A stretch of DNA of 64,000 nucleotides from CAIYZT01 sp031385445 (GTDB lineage Bacteria; Pseudomonadota; Alphaproteobacteria; Rhodobacterales; Rhodobacteraceae): NCBI GenBank assembly GCA_031385445.1, contig JANNBM010000017.1, positions 17,883 through 81,882 of the forward strand, in the 5' to 3' direction. Position numbers and translations under genes: made by a program. Shown piece by piece: positions 10,339 through 19,283 of the stretch (its first letter is position 1; every line of letters starts with the position of its first letter). The notes under the pieces were generated by a model. The model had not been told where the DNA came from, did not search any database, and worked only from the letters and a program-made list of their open reading frames with translations.

Positions 10339-10664
10339 TCAACACGGGGATTTCTGAGCGCCCCGATTATGCAAGGGGCAGGCCCCGATGAGGGCCAAAG
10401 ACCGAAATGGCGACGCATGATTATCGGGCCTCATTCCGTCGTGCGGCAGGGGGGGCGTCGGACCGTGGTGCAAACCCCGGCGAGCAAAGCCACGATGATC
10501 AGGGCCAGAGTTTCCCACAAGCCGATTGGCGTTATCCGCGTAAAAAGCGGGATTTCCCAGAAGGCCGCGATGGTTCCAGTCAGAACGATTATTGCGGCCG
10601 CACCCAACATCCCTTTTGCCAGATCGTAACGCGCGGCCGAACAGCGCAATGAAATCTGTTCCAC
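10339..10664 (-). pseudogene. Broken small membrane protein, MerT-like
   Basis: From ATG at 10664 a 77-codon frame reads MEQISLRCSAARYDLAKGML, then two hydrophobic segments (GAAAIIVLTGTIAAFWEIPL and TPIGLWETLALIIVALLAGV), then TTVRRPPC and a stop at 10431. Past the stop another frame gives SLALIGACPLHN, resembling the G-I-A-C-P-x-C-N motif of small membrane proteins that continue after 'RRPxC'. So a gene of about 130 codons seems to have been split by frameshift. The first half could still be made as a short protein. Family assignment is from memory and tentative. Confidence 0.5.
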
Positions 10665-11707
10665 CTTGTGCCCCCCTCATTCCGCGTCAAAAATGCCCGC
10701 GGCGAAATCGTCACCAAAACCTAAACTCAGCACCCAGTTGCCCGCCATCGGCAGCTTTCGCGCTTCCGCCAGTCGCCCGGCCCGATCAGGTCCAGGTGTG
10801 GACCGAATCCGTCCACGCGCATTTGCGGCATGGCCAGAAGGCTGCTGGCGGGGGTGTCCAAGGCCGCGCCGCGCGCCGTCGGCGCCCCCCCTCGGCCACC
10901 GCATTGGTATGGCGGGCGATACAGCCCGGCGACCGGGCAGGATAAGCCCCGCGATTGGTATCGCCCCCCATGCCCCAAAAGGACCGGATCAAACGGCGCT
11001 CGGGCGGAACAGGACCGCCTGCGTGCCAACCGGAACCCCGATTTCCAATCACGGATATGGTTATTGGTCCGGCGCGCAGCCGTTTGAGACGGCCGTGCCA
11101 ATGGTGCGGGGTTTGGGGCGTGTTGCCCGAATTTGGAAACCACCATATCCCCCCAGCGCCGGACATGCCTGCCCCGGGCCGCTGCCATGGTCGGGGCGGT
11201 GTCAGCCATTGCCAGCCGCCCGCCCGAGACTCCCATCCGACAATGGCAAACACGGCGGCGGCCGATGTTTGCAGGCGCGTGCCCCAATTGAGCAAGGCAG
11301 GCCGGGGGAGCAAAAGACAGCAGAATGCAGCGAGGAAAGCCGGCCGGACGGAAGACATCCAAGACCTCGCACGAAAGCCGGAACCAAAGCCCGCCGCGAC
11401 CATAACGAAGACCAAGGCACCGCCTAAACATCCGGCAAAGCGGAACCGCCGCTGGTCATGGCCCTTGGTGCGTGCGACAAACCAAGGCGCGTTGACAAGG
11501 CAACAGGCGCAAAACCTCGTCCGCGTTTCAACGCTTTACTGCGGGATTGACAGCTCCGGGCGCGCCACGATGACCCGTTCAATCTGCATGGTGCCAAAGG
11601 GCATCGTCTTAGGGCTCTTTTGCGCCACATCTTCGGGCTTGACCCGCCAGCAGCGGAGGCCGCACACGCAATGGGCGGCTTGTGATGATTGCCTGCCAGA
11701 ACCGGAA
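10665..11707. other. About 1 kb of decayed sequence without intact gene
   Basis: Composition is gene-like on the minus strand (hydrophobic patches such as PAFLAAFCCLLLPRPALLNW near 11330), but meaning jumps between frames and stops interrupt. No start with a ribosome site leads a believable protein. Long open frames on both strands here are an effect of the high GC content. Position between remnants of copper genes suggests that it too held a metal-related membrane protein, but I cannot identify it. Confidence 0.5.
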
Positions 11708-12765
11708 ATGACGTTTCCCGTGGCGATTCCCCATACCGACCATGATTCTGTGCCCACGCCTGCGGGTGGTGCGGTCAGCGCCATTGATCCGGTCTGCGGC
11801 ATGACCATCACGTAAAAGCCCGACACGCGGACCGAAGGCTTTGGCGCGGCGTCGTTTCATTTCCGCGCCGAAAAAATTCAAGAGCAAATTCAAGGGCGAT
11901 CCTTGGTTTTACGCGTCCGGAAAGGTCGCGTGCCACGGCAAGGTCGCGGCGGTGGGCACCAAACAGACCTGCCCGATGCACCCGCAGATCATCCGCCTGG
12001 GCCGGGGTCTTGCCCGATCTGCGGTTTGGCGCAGAAGCCTGTGCCGCGCTCGGATGCGCCCAGCCATAGGCTGACCGATTTCACCCGCGCCAAGTCGGCG
12101 GAGGCGGCGCTGATCGGCCTGCCGCTGCGCAATTTGGCCGGTCGCCAAAACGCGGCGCATCCAAAGGTTGACAGACCACGCCGATCATCCTTTGGGCGGC
12201 GCTGCCGTTTTTCAAACGGGGATGGGGCTCGGTCGTAAACCGATCGCCCAACATGTGGACGCAGATCTCGTTCGGGGGGCTGGCGGCCCATGGGTGGTCG
12301 CAGTTGTCGACGTTTCTGCCCGGTGTGGTCGCGGAACTGGACCGCATGGGCGGCATGGCGGGCACCGATGACGGGGCGGCGGCGGTGATCGCGGCGCGGG
12401 TTAGTGGGGGCCCCGGTGCCGGAACTGCGCGCCCGCGAACGCACCGGGGATGCGATCCGCGCGCTGTTGGACCTTGCCCCGAAAACCGCGCGGCGGATTT
12501 TTCCCGGCGGCAGCGCATACGATGCACCGCTGGAAAATATCATGGCGGGTCACAGGCTGCGCGTGCGCCCCGGCGAAGCGGCGCCGGTGAACGGCGTGGC
12601 GGTGTCCGGCACCGCTTCGCCGGACGCAAGCATATTGACCGGCGTGTCGATGCCGGTTGAAAACGGTCCGGGTGACAGGCTGACCGGGGCCACGATCAAC
12701 AAGAACGGATCGCAGATCATCGAAGTGGGAAAGGTCGGCGCGAACAGCCTTCTGGCCGCGCCTTA
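11708..12765 (+). pseudogene. Degraded copper P-type ATPase (N-terminal half)
   Basis: Pieces occur in the right order for an ATPase with YHS and TCPMHP-type N-terminal domains. They are: ATG at 11708; AIDPVCGMTIT followed by an in-frame TAA (11813-11815); in another frame SAPKKFKSKFKGDPWFYASG then TKQTCPMHPQIIR; in a third PGPGSCPICGLAQKPV and SHRLTDFTR; later LPFFKRGWGSVVNRSPNMWT; and finally VPELRARERTGDAIRALLDL...KTARRI, LENIMAGHRLRVRPGEAAPV, GVSMPVENGPGDRLTGATIN and KVGANSLLA. At least one stop, several frameshifts and missing membrane segments are visible. The phosphorylation (DKTGT) and nucleotide domains are gone. It cannot make a working pump. Confidence 0.9.
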
Positions 12766-12845
12766 TTTTCACGGGCAATTCCGGCGGCGGAGGTTGCGCA
12801 GGTCCTCAAGGATGAACGCGCCGCCCTGCCCCTTTGCGGTGAAAC

Positions 12846-13227
12846 GACAACCACCTCGGGCCTTGGCCCAACACCGCCATGCCACCACGAACAACCCATC
12901 GCGCAGCACCATGCCAATCGACGCCAACGGCACGAACCGCCCCATGGGCACCCGTATGACCCCCGCGATGATGGTCATCGGATCGCCCACCACCGGACCC
13001 CATGAAAAAAAGCGCCCTTACGCCATCGCGGGCAAACCGGGCCTGCGCCTTGATGGTCGCGGCATCCGGTATGGCAAACCACGGCCGATCCTTGACGTGC
13101 GGCGCATACCGCCCCATCCCCCAGTTCATCGGCGCCCCGCCAGCACCCGTTCGGACGAGCCGGGCCGAAGCGCGGCCGACAAAAAGGATAAGTCGAACAG
13201 CAGCCCCTGTCCCGCAGGCGCCGTCAT
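12846..13227 (-). pseudogene. Degraded YqaA/DedA-type (VTT domain) membrane protein
   Basis: An ATG at 13227, one base after the tlpA-like stop, opens LLFDLSFLSAALRPGSSERV, like the start of YqaA proteins. After a break the sequence continues NWGMGRYAPHVKDRPWFAIP and ATIKAQARFARDGVRALFF, then in another frame VGDPMTIIAGVIRVPMGRFV and a hydrophobic end. The order matches E. coli YqaA (FLSATLLPGSSE, N-x-x-x-G-R, W-x-K-R-Y-G, PVVGD). At least two frameshifts and an internal loss are evident. It was probably the last gene of the oxidase-tlpA unit. Confidence 0.8.
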
Positions 13228-13749
13228 TCAAAACCCGGCATCATGGACGCCTTCGATCTGATCACCTGGCGCGGGTTGATCCCGCTTTGCCGTGCCGAAA
13301 AGCCGTGCAAAGCCCTGAACTTTGCGATTGATCAACAGGGTCGTTGGCAGGCCAGATACGGCAAAAGCCAGCTGCGCCCGCAAATCCTTACCCCAGTAAA
13401 CACAAAGGTTGCGAATGCGATAATCGACTTAAAAGCGGCGCGCGGCAAAGATGCCTTCCTTGTCGATCATGATCGGCACCACGGCAAAATCAGCCCGGTC
13501 CCATTCACGTTGCAACGCATCTGGGGCGGGCATTTCCACGCGGCAGGGCGGGCACCGGGTTGCCCCGATGTTCAGAAAAACCACAGGCCCCGCGACCTCG
13601 GCCCCTGTCAGGGCGCGGTTGCCATCGGTGAAGCGCGGCCACAACAGCGGCGCCGGATCGCCCGTCAAGGCAAAAGGCGCATGGGCAAACGGCGCCCAGG
13701 CGGTCAAGGCCAGCCCAAGACCTGCCAGCAAAGCGCCGCGTCTGATCAT
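13228..13749 (-). pseudogene. TlpA-like thioredoxin-fold protein interrupted by one in-frame TAA
   Basis: ATG at 13749 begins MIRRGALLAGLGLALTAWAP (signal or anchor segment). It is followed by VFLNIGATRCPPCRVEMP with the C-P-P-C redox motif of TlpA/ResA proteins, which keep periplasmic thiols reduced for cytochrome or copper-centre assembly. Codon 107 is TAA (13429-13431). Past it, in the same frame, the fold continues VYWGKDLRAQLAF, VSGLPTTLLINRKVQGFARL, FGTAKRD and ends at TGA 13228-13230. The total, 174 codons, is the family's normal length, so a single base change explains the damage. The first 106 residues include the CPPC but lack the cis-proline loop (GLPTT). Confidence 0.85.
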
Positions 13750-13808
13750 GGGGTCTTCTGTTACCCAATGCCTGCCCGGCCCCAGCGGACAGGCCAAGCG
13801 TTGGGTGA

Positions 13809-15302
13809 TCAGGCCGAAACCGCGAACTCGGTCATCATGCCCGTCGAAAGATGCGGCATGTGGTGGCAATGCAGCATCCAGCGCGCCGCCTCGCCCGCAT
13901 CCAGCGCCACGGTAACCATCGCCATGGGCGGCACATAGACCGTGTCGCGCATGGCCCCGTTGATGGCGCGGCCATTGATGTTGACCACTTGAAACACGTG
14001 ACCATGCAGGTGCATCGGATGCGCCATCATCGACATGTTGTGGAACATCAGCTCCACTCTCTCGCCCGATTTCGCCGCGATGGGTGTGTGGGTTTCCCAA
14101 GACTGGCCATTGATCGTCCAGACATAGGGCTGCATCGCGCCCGCCAGCATGATCATCTGGGTGCGGTCCACCTTGCGCGCCCTTAGGGGGGCGGCGGCCT
14201 GCAATGACATCTCCTGGGCAAGGTCAAGGTCAAACGCCGGGTGGTCGGCGTCTGACATCCCGCCGATCCTGGTGACGTGCGCCCCGGTCGTGGCCAGGAT
14301 CAGCCCCGTGCGTTCGCGCGCGCCTTCGCGCAGGGCAAGGATTGGAAAGGCCCCATCGCCGGGCAGATCAACCTCGATATCCAGCCGCTGCGCCATTGCC
14401 ATGCCAAAGCGGGTACCGGGCATCGGCACCACGGCATGGCCATCCACCGCGACCAGTCGCGCGGGCAGGCCCGTGTCGATCCAGAACGTGGTGGCCGCCG
14501 AGGCATTGACGATGCGCAGCAGGATGCGCCCGCCCTTTTCAACGGCGATGACTTCGGGATCGGCGAGGGTGCGGTCATTGGCAAGATAGGCGTCAAAGTT
14601 GAAATCGTTCAGGTCCATGACCATCCCGCCCATCTCCATCCCGCCCATCTCCATTCCAGACATATCCATGCCCGACATGTCGCCTGACATGTCCATGCCC
14701 GCCATGGCATTGCCGCCCATGGCCGTGCTGCCATCGCCCATCGCCGCCATGTCATGGCCTGCCATGCCGCCGGTAATCTCGGCCAACACTTCCTCCGCCG
14801 GGCGGAACGAGAAGTCATGCAGGAACATCACTACCTCTTGCCGGTCCGCTGCGACGTCCTCAGCCGTACGCACGATCAGGGGGGCGGCCAACAGGTTCAT
14901 TTCCTGCACCGGTATGTGGCTGTGCATCCAATGTGTGCCGGGGTTAGGTGCATAATCATAGCTGCGCATCTCGCCGGTTTTCAGCAATGGCATCGGCAGG
15001 TGCGGCACCCCGTCCTGCAGGTTGGGCGGCCGTTGACCATGCCAGTGGATGATCGTGTCCTGATCAAGATGATTGGTCAGATCGACCCTAAATCTTTGGC
15101 CGGGATCAAGGATCAGCCCCTGCCCCGCCGCCGCGTTCACCAGCCCGTAAACCGTTGCCGCCTTTCCGTCGATGTCCAGCACGCGGCTGGTCGCGGTCAG
15201 CCTCAGCACCGATTGCGCCTCCGCCAGACGCGGCAGGGCGGTACTTGCGGCCATGGCGGCCGATGCGGCGATAAATCCGCGACGTGTCAGACGATGTGTC
15301 AT
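13809..15302 (-). CDS. Periplasmic multicopper oxidase, copper-resistance type
   Basis: A 497-aa protein with a Tat signal (LTRRGFIAASAAMAASTALP). ATG at 15302 follows a GGAG. Copper ligands are in the usual order: HWHG (THWHGQRP region near residue 87), HSH (GTHWMHSHIPVQ), HPMHLHGH (MMAHPMHLHGHVFQV) and HCHHMPHLSTGM, the type 1 site with axial Met. An unusually Met/Gly/Asp-rich insert (GMDMSGDMSGMDMSGMEMG, about residues 225-250) is typical of Cu(I)-oxidising enzymes such as CopA/CueO. It likely oxidises Cu(I) to the less toxic Cu(II) in the periplasm. It is intact, although the genes downstream on the same strand are broken. Confidence 0.92.
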   Translation of the reverse strand: MTHRLTRRGFIAASAAMAASTALPRLAEAQSVLRLTATSRVLDIDGKAATVYGLVNAAAGQGLILDPGQRFRVDLTNHLDQDTIIHWHGQRPPNLQDGVPHLPMPLLKTGEMRSYDYAPNPGTHWMHSHIPVQEMNLLAAPLIVRTAEDVAADRQEVVMFLHDFSFRPAEEVLAEITGGMAGHDMAAMGDGSTAMGGNAMAGMDMSGDMSGMDMSGMEMGGMEMGGMVMDLNDFNFDAYLANDRTLADPEVIAVEKGGRILLRIVNASAATTFWIDTGLPARLVAVDGHAVVPMPGTRFGMAMAQRLDIEVDLPGDGAFPILALREGARERTGLILATTGAHVTRIGGMSDADHPAFDLDLAQEMSLQAAAPLRARKVDRTQMIMLAGAMQPYVWTINGQSWETHTPIAAKSGERVELMFHNMSMMAHPMHLHGHVFQVVNINGRAINGAMRDTVYVPPMAMVTVALDAGEAARWMLHCHHMPHLSTGMMTEFAVSA

Positions 15303-15371
15303 ATTGATGCTCCGTTCGGCTTTTACCAAGCCTGCGCAAAGGAAATGCCCCGCAGGTCCTGCAAGGCGCAT

Positions 15372-15743
15372 TCAAACCTTTTGATCGGTGTCCGGCGGTC
15401 TTTGGGCCGGATCGGGGTGCTGCGAGGCGCTGATCGGGGCTGCATCAACCGCCCAACGGACGATTGCACCTTTTTCGAACGGCGCCAAAAGGGCGAGCGC
15501 GGCCATTTTATCGGCCCCAGAACACACCAGCGCGCAAAGGGCGCCATACAATTTGTCGTGCGCGCCCGCCGTCTGGTTCGGCGTAAGATCGGCCATATCC
15601 CCTGCATGATGCTGCCCCATCTGCGGTGGGGGCGACATGGCGCTTTTGCCTGCGTGCGAAGAGTCCAGCATGGCAAACAACGCCAGAACAAGGCTCAGGC
15701 GCAGCAACGAGCTGCAAGGAAGGGTGCGGCGGTTCAGCGTCAT
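15372..15743 (-). CDS. Small periplasmic protein upstream of the multicopper oxidase
   Basis: A 123-aa protein with a signal peptide (SLLRLSLVLALFAMLDSSHA, cleavage probably after SHA). The mature part has a Met/His-containing start (SAMSPPPQMGQHHAGDMADL) and two cysteines in YGALCALVCSGADKMAALAL. I do not recognise a family with certainty. Similar short His/Met-bearing proteins often precede copper oxidases. It lies 69 bases upstream of the oxidase on the same strand and is probably its operon leader, with a possible role in copper binding. Confidence 0.65.
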   Translation of the reverse strand: MTLNRRTLPCSSLLRLSLVLALFAMLDSSHAGKSAMSPPPQMGQHHAGDMADLTPNQTAGAHDKLYGALCALVCSGADKMAALALLAPFEKGAIVRWAVDAAPISASQHPDPAQRPPDTDQKV

Positions 15744-16570
15744 GGGAGGCAGGTAGGGCTGGACCCGTGACAGATCAAGTCACGTTTTGGAATGCAGGGG
15801 ACCAAAGGCGCGTTCTTTTGGCACCTGTCCGGTCAAAGCCTGCTCTGCGCGCCGCGCATCGGCACGCCACTGCGGCAAAGCGCCGTCAAACCTGCGGGCG
15901 TCCGGGCGCGGGTGCAAAGCCGCACAGGCCCTGGTTCGCACGACCGCGACAGGGCCCGTGAACTGCGCCCGGTTTTCCGGGGGCCCCAACTCCATAGTGG
16001 GATGAGGCGACGGCAAACAAAACAACGAAAAATTTGCAGCAGACATGCGGGCCCGTGCTGTGCGGGTGGTTCTGGATCACGCGAACGAGCACTATTCGCG
16101 ATGGGCAGGCGTTTCGTCGATTGCGTCAAAGATCGGCTGTGCGGCGCGCGGGGCTGCATGAATGGGTCAAGAAGGCTGAGAACAACAGCGGCCCGAAGTC
16201 CGGGCTGACCCCGGAACGCAAGAACCGCGCGCTTTGGCGGGCCACCGAGCACCCGCGCAAGGCGAGTGCATGTTTTGCAACGGACCATCCCGGTGCGGAT
16301 CAAAAACCGCAGAACGGCGAGGGCCGCTGCGATCCTTCGGGATGGAACCGAAAGGGACCCGTTTCAGCGACATTTGGCGCCATCAGAACTTGCGGCGATT
16401 TGGCCGCCAAGCCCGGCAAAGGCGCCGCGCTTCGAACGAAATGATTGCTCCGGACAAAGAGGGGGCACGCTGTCGCGCCCTGATGCGGTTCGGGCTTTGA
16501 CGGAACCAAGAACCATCAAGGCTCAAACGCGCTTGGCCAGAATTCTGAAACCGAGAAAACCTGAGCCTTT
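15744..16570. other. 827-bp stretch with no intact gene, holding an IS remnant
   Basis: Apart from the IS3-type fragment described separately (16015-16280), I see no gene here. Open frames on both strands lack starts with ribosome sites and have no recognisable motif. The 5' flank (15744-15860) should contain the promoter of the oxidase unit, but no clear CueR-type dyad is visible there. Confidence 0.5.
16015..16280 (+). pseudogene. Remnant of an IS3-family orfA transposase gene
   Basis: One frame reads KFAADMRARAVRVVLDHANE and then HYSRWAGVSSIASKIGC. After a frameshift near 16150 the next frame continues LHEWVKKAENNSGPKSGLTP and ends HPRKASACFA. This is the typical order of an IS3-family orfA helix-turn-helix protein: 'RAVRMV.dH..E..SrWaaitSIA.KIGC...tL..WVk.AE', then the 'n.iLrkASayFA' coiled coil. 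No orfB and no terminal inverted repeats were found. It marks past insertion activity beside the decayed copper genes. Confidence 0.75.
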
Positions 16571-17185
16571 TCAAACATGCAGCAACCCGGCAATCGGGGC
16601 ATTCTGGCGGACCACAACGTCGATCAGCGTTGCCACCGGCATCTCCTCGCATTTGGCAAATTCGGTAAACATCAGGTTCAGGTTATTAAAAATCATTTCG
16701 CCGATGGCGCGCGCATCGACATCCCGGCGGGCGTTGCCGTTCGCTTGCAGGCGCGCAATCAGATCGCAAACCTGATTGCGCAGCAACACGTCCAGCGCGG
16801 TATAGCGGCGGCTGAAGGGCGTTGCCGGCTGTTGAATCGACAGCGCCATCGCCGTGCGCCACATCTGTTTGCTCAAGTAAACAAGGGAGTGGTCAAAATA
16901 GGTGGTGATCAGCCGCCTCAATGCGTCGGCAACATCGGGCGGCGGCGCGCTGATCACGCCTTTGCCCGATTCAAGCACCTCCTCGACCTCCATGGAAACG
17001 ATGGCAAGCAGCAGATCGCCCTTGTTTTCAAAGTAGTTGTAAAAGGTGCCGACCGATACTTCCGCCAGATGGGCAATATCCTCAAGCCGGGCGGCGTCAT
17101 AGCCGACGGTGTGAAACAATTGCGCCGCAGCTTCAAGGATGCGGCGGTTCTTGTCGGCTTTTTGCCGTGCTCTCAGCCCCGTCAT
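16571..17185 (-). CDS. TetR-family transcriptional regulator
   Basis: A 204-aa protein. The N-terminal DNA-binding domain is RRILEAAAQLFHTVGYDAAR...LEDIAHLAEVSVGTFYNYF, the standard TetR helix-turn-helix (about residues 14-58). The C-terminal ligand domain is not assignable; it includes MWRTAMALSIQQPATPF. It is divergent from the ABC transporter operon, with 114 bases between the start codons. A sigma-70-like promoter with an internal dyad lies in that gap, so it most likely represses the transporter genes and perhaps itself, responding to the transported substrate or a derivative. Confidence 0.92.
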   Translation of the reverse strand: MTGLRARQKADKNRRILEAAAQLFHTVGYDAARLEDIAHLAEVSVGTFYNYFENKGDLLLAIVSMEVEEVLESGKGVISAPPPDVADALRRLITTYFDHSLVYLSKQMWRTAMALSIQQPATPFSRRYTALDVLLRNQVCDLIARLQANGNARRDVDARAIGEMIFNNLNLMFTEFAKCEEMPVATLIDVVVRQNAPIAGLLHV

Positions 17186-17214
17186 GATCGGCCTTTCCGG
17201 TTTCTAAAAATGAT

Positions 17215-17244
17215 ATTGACTTCAAAAATGAATTCACTCAATCT
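17215..17244 (+). promoter_or_regulatory. Putative promoter and TetR operator for the ABC operon
   Basis: A -35 TTGACT (17216-17221), a 17-bp spacer and a -10 CAATCT (17239-17244) precede the binding-protein gene. Within and around the spacer there is a perfect TGAATTCA palindrome (17229-17236) and an outer ATTGA...TCAAT dyad (17215-17242). That arrangement would let the divergent TetR regulator block RNA polymerase. It is seen by eye only; no footprint data. Confidence 0.55.
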
Positions 17245-17299
17245 TTTTTTATTGACGCGGCGAAAAGCGTCCCCTGCCCTCAACATGGAGTTTGCGACT

Positions 17300-18370
17300 A
17301 TGGCGAAAACCACGATGTCCCGCTCGGTTCCCCGAATTGTCCTTGGGGCTGCGATGCTGTGCGCAGCGGCGGCTTCGGCGCAGGCCGAAGAGTTGAATGC
17401 GCTGATCTGGTGCGACCATTCCGATCCGGCGCTGCTGGAACCGTTTGAGACGGCAACCGGCGTCAAGGTCAACGTCAAGGAATACGAGGGCACCGCTGCC
17501 GGGCTAGCGATCCTGGATCAGTCGCAGCCGGGGGATTGGGATGTCATGGTCATCGACGCCGTCGATGTTGGCCGCGCTGTCGATCTGGACCTGCTGGCCC
17601 CCCTTCCCGCCGACAAACTGGCCACGGCAGATTTCTTTCCCGAACTGGTGATGGCGGACAACAACACCCGCGATGGGATCACATACGCAGTGACCGAAAA
17701 ATTCGGCTACAACACCATCGCCTTTGACAAATCCAAGGTTGATCCGGCCGATATGGACGACATGACCAGCCTCTTGTCTGGCAAATATGACGGCCGGATC
17801 GCCATTTATGACTATTACTTGCCGGTTCTGGGGCTGGTTGGCTTATCCAAAGGCATTGCGACCGCCGACCTTGACCCCGCAAAAGTCGAAGGTTTGCGCG
17901 ACGCGCTTTATGCCATGAAGGCGGCTTCCAAGCAGGTCGGCGATGTCGTCAGCTCGCAGACGGCGCTGGCCACGGGCGAAGTGGATGTGCTGATCGGCGG
18001 CGGGGAATGGCTGACGGCGGTTCTGAACACCGAAAATCCCAACCTCGACTGGACAATCCCCAGCCAAGGCGCCCTGCGTTGGGCGCAGTCGATTGCGGTG
18101 CTTAAGGGGTCGAGCAAACCCGAACGGGCGCTGGAATTCGTGAATTACATCATCAGCCCCGAAGGTCAGGCGCGGCTGGCAACCTCGTCATGCTATTGGG
18201 GGATGCCGGCCAACAAAAAAGCGGGCGAGCATCTGACCGCTGACCAAAAAGCCGTGCTGCGCTGGGACAATCAGGCCGATTATCTGGCCCGCTCGCAGCT
18301 GTATCCGGTGCCGGATGCGGATCTGGATATCGCGATGCAGGATCTTTGGACAGATATGCTGCAGCAGTAA
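17300..18370 (+). CDS. ABC transporter substrate-binding protein, polyamine (PotD-like) type
   Basis: A 356-aa secreted binding protein. ATG at 17300 is preferred because a GGAG lies 9 bases upstream; an ATG at 17285 is possible. The signal peptide runs to about residue 29 (GAAMLCAAAASAQA). The mature start EELNALIWCDHSDPALLEPF and the family blocks DYYLPVLGLVGLSKGIA, VLIGGGEWLTAVLN and the C-terminal region fit periplasmic binding proteins of the spermidine/putrescine class. It is the first gene of an operon with two permeases, an ATPase and a metallo-hydrolase. The actual ligand is unknown; a small cationic or amino-acid-like compound is likely. Confidence 0.9.
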   Translation: MAKTTMSRSVPRIVLGAAMLCAAAASAQAEELNALIWCDHSDPALLEPFETATGVKVNVKEYEGTAAGLAILDQSQPGDWDVMVIDAVDVGRAVDLDLLAPLPADKLATADFFPELVMADNNTRDGITYAVTEKFGYNTIAFDKSKVDPADMDDMTSLLSGKYDGRIAIYDYYLPVLGLVGLSKGIATADLDPAKVEGLRDALYAMKAASKQVGDVVSSQTALATGEVDVLIGGGEWLTAVLNTENPNLDWTIPSQGALRWAQSIAVLKGSSKPERALEFVNYIISPEGQARLATSSCYWGMPANKKAGEHLTADQKAVLRWDNQADYLARSQLYPVPDADLDIAMQDLWTDMLQQ

Positions 18371-18426
18371 CCCTTTGGCGCCCGGCGTTCGCGCCGGGCC
18401 AACGTTCAGCATTCCACGAGACTTTC

Positions 18427-19281
18427 ATGAGCATCGAGAAAATCGAACGCCGGCGGGCCGCCGCATTGGTTCTGCCGGCCCTGATCTGGACGGCGGCCTT
18501 CTTTGTCATTCCCTTTGGCGCGATGATCTGGATAAGCCTGTCCAGCATGGTGGGAAGGGTGGTCGTCCCCGGCCCGACGCTGGGCAATTATGACCGTATC
18601 TTTGCCGATCCTTCCATTTTCAAGGGCATCGTGGTGTCGTTGCAGATCACCGGGATCGTCACGGTGATTTCCGTGCTTCTGGCCTATCCGCTGGCTTGGA
18701 TCATCGCCGAACGCGTGCCCAAACGCCTGCAACGGCTGGCGCTGATGCTGGCGGTGTTGCCGTTCTGGACATCTTATGTGGTGCGCTCTTACGCGTGGCT
18801 GCTGGTGCTGGGCCAGAAGGGCGTGCTGAACAACGCTTTGATGGCGATGGGCGTGATCACCGAGCCACTGGCGATTGTTGCCACGCGCGCGGCGACCGTG
18901 ATTGGTTTTGTCCACTTTTTCGTCATGTTGCTGACGCTGACGATCTATTCCAACCTCGTGCAATTATCGCCCAACTATGCCCGCGCGGCGGCGGATCTTG
19001 GCGCCGGGGCCTTTGCGACCTTTCGTCATGTGATCTTGCCGCTCACGCTTCCCGGAATCATGACCGGCGCGTTCCTGACCTTTGTTTTGTGCATCGGCGA
19101 CTATATCACTCCGCAAATTCTTGGCGGCAACAACGAGCTGACCCTGCCGCAGTTGATCATGCTGCAACTGGGGCGGCGCGGCGATTTTCCGATGGCTTCG
19201 GCGCTGTCGATCGTGCTGATGGGACTGGTGACGCTGGCCTATATGGGGTGCGCGCGCTGGTTAAAGATGGACCGGGCATAG
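18427..19281 (+). CDS. ABC transporter permease (PotB-like)
   Basis: A 284-aa inner-membrane protein. It starts MSIEKIERRRAAALVLPALI and has six expected membrane segments. The coupling-helix motif that docks onto the ATPase is ARAAADLGAGAFATFRHVIL followed by PLTLPGI, the 'EAA' loop of binding-protein-dependent permeases. Similarity in order and size is to PotB/PotH of spermidine/putrescine importers. It lies 56 bases after the binding-protein gene and 2 bases before the next permease. Confidence 0.92.
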   Translation: MSIEKIERRRAAALVLPALIWTAAFFVIPFGAMIWISLSSMVGRVVVPGPTLGNYDRIFADPSIFKGIVVSLQITGIVTVISVLLAYPLAWIIAERVPKRLQRLALMLAVLPFWTSYVVRSYAWLLVLGQKGVLNNALMAMGVITEPLAIVATRAATVIGFVHFFVMLLTLTIYSNLVQLSPNYARAAADLGAGAFATFRHVILPLTLPGIMTGAFLTFVLCIGDYITPQILGGNNELTLPQLIMLQLGRRGDFPMASALSIVLMGLVTLAYMGCARWLKMDRA

Positions 19282-19283
19282 AT

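Noticed and set aside
10955..11815. A 286-codon plus-strand frame ending in DPVCGMTIT
   Set aside because: Only the last 35 codons (from 11708) are meaningful, as the start of the broken ATPase. The rest is chance reading of decayed sequence.
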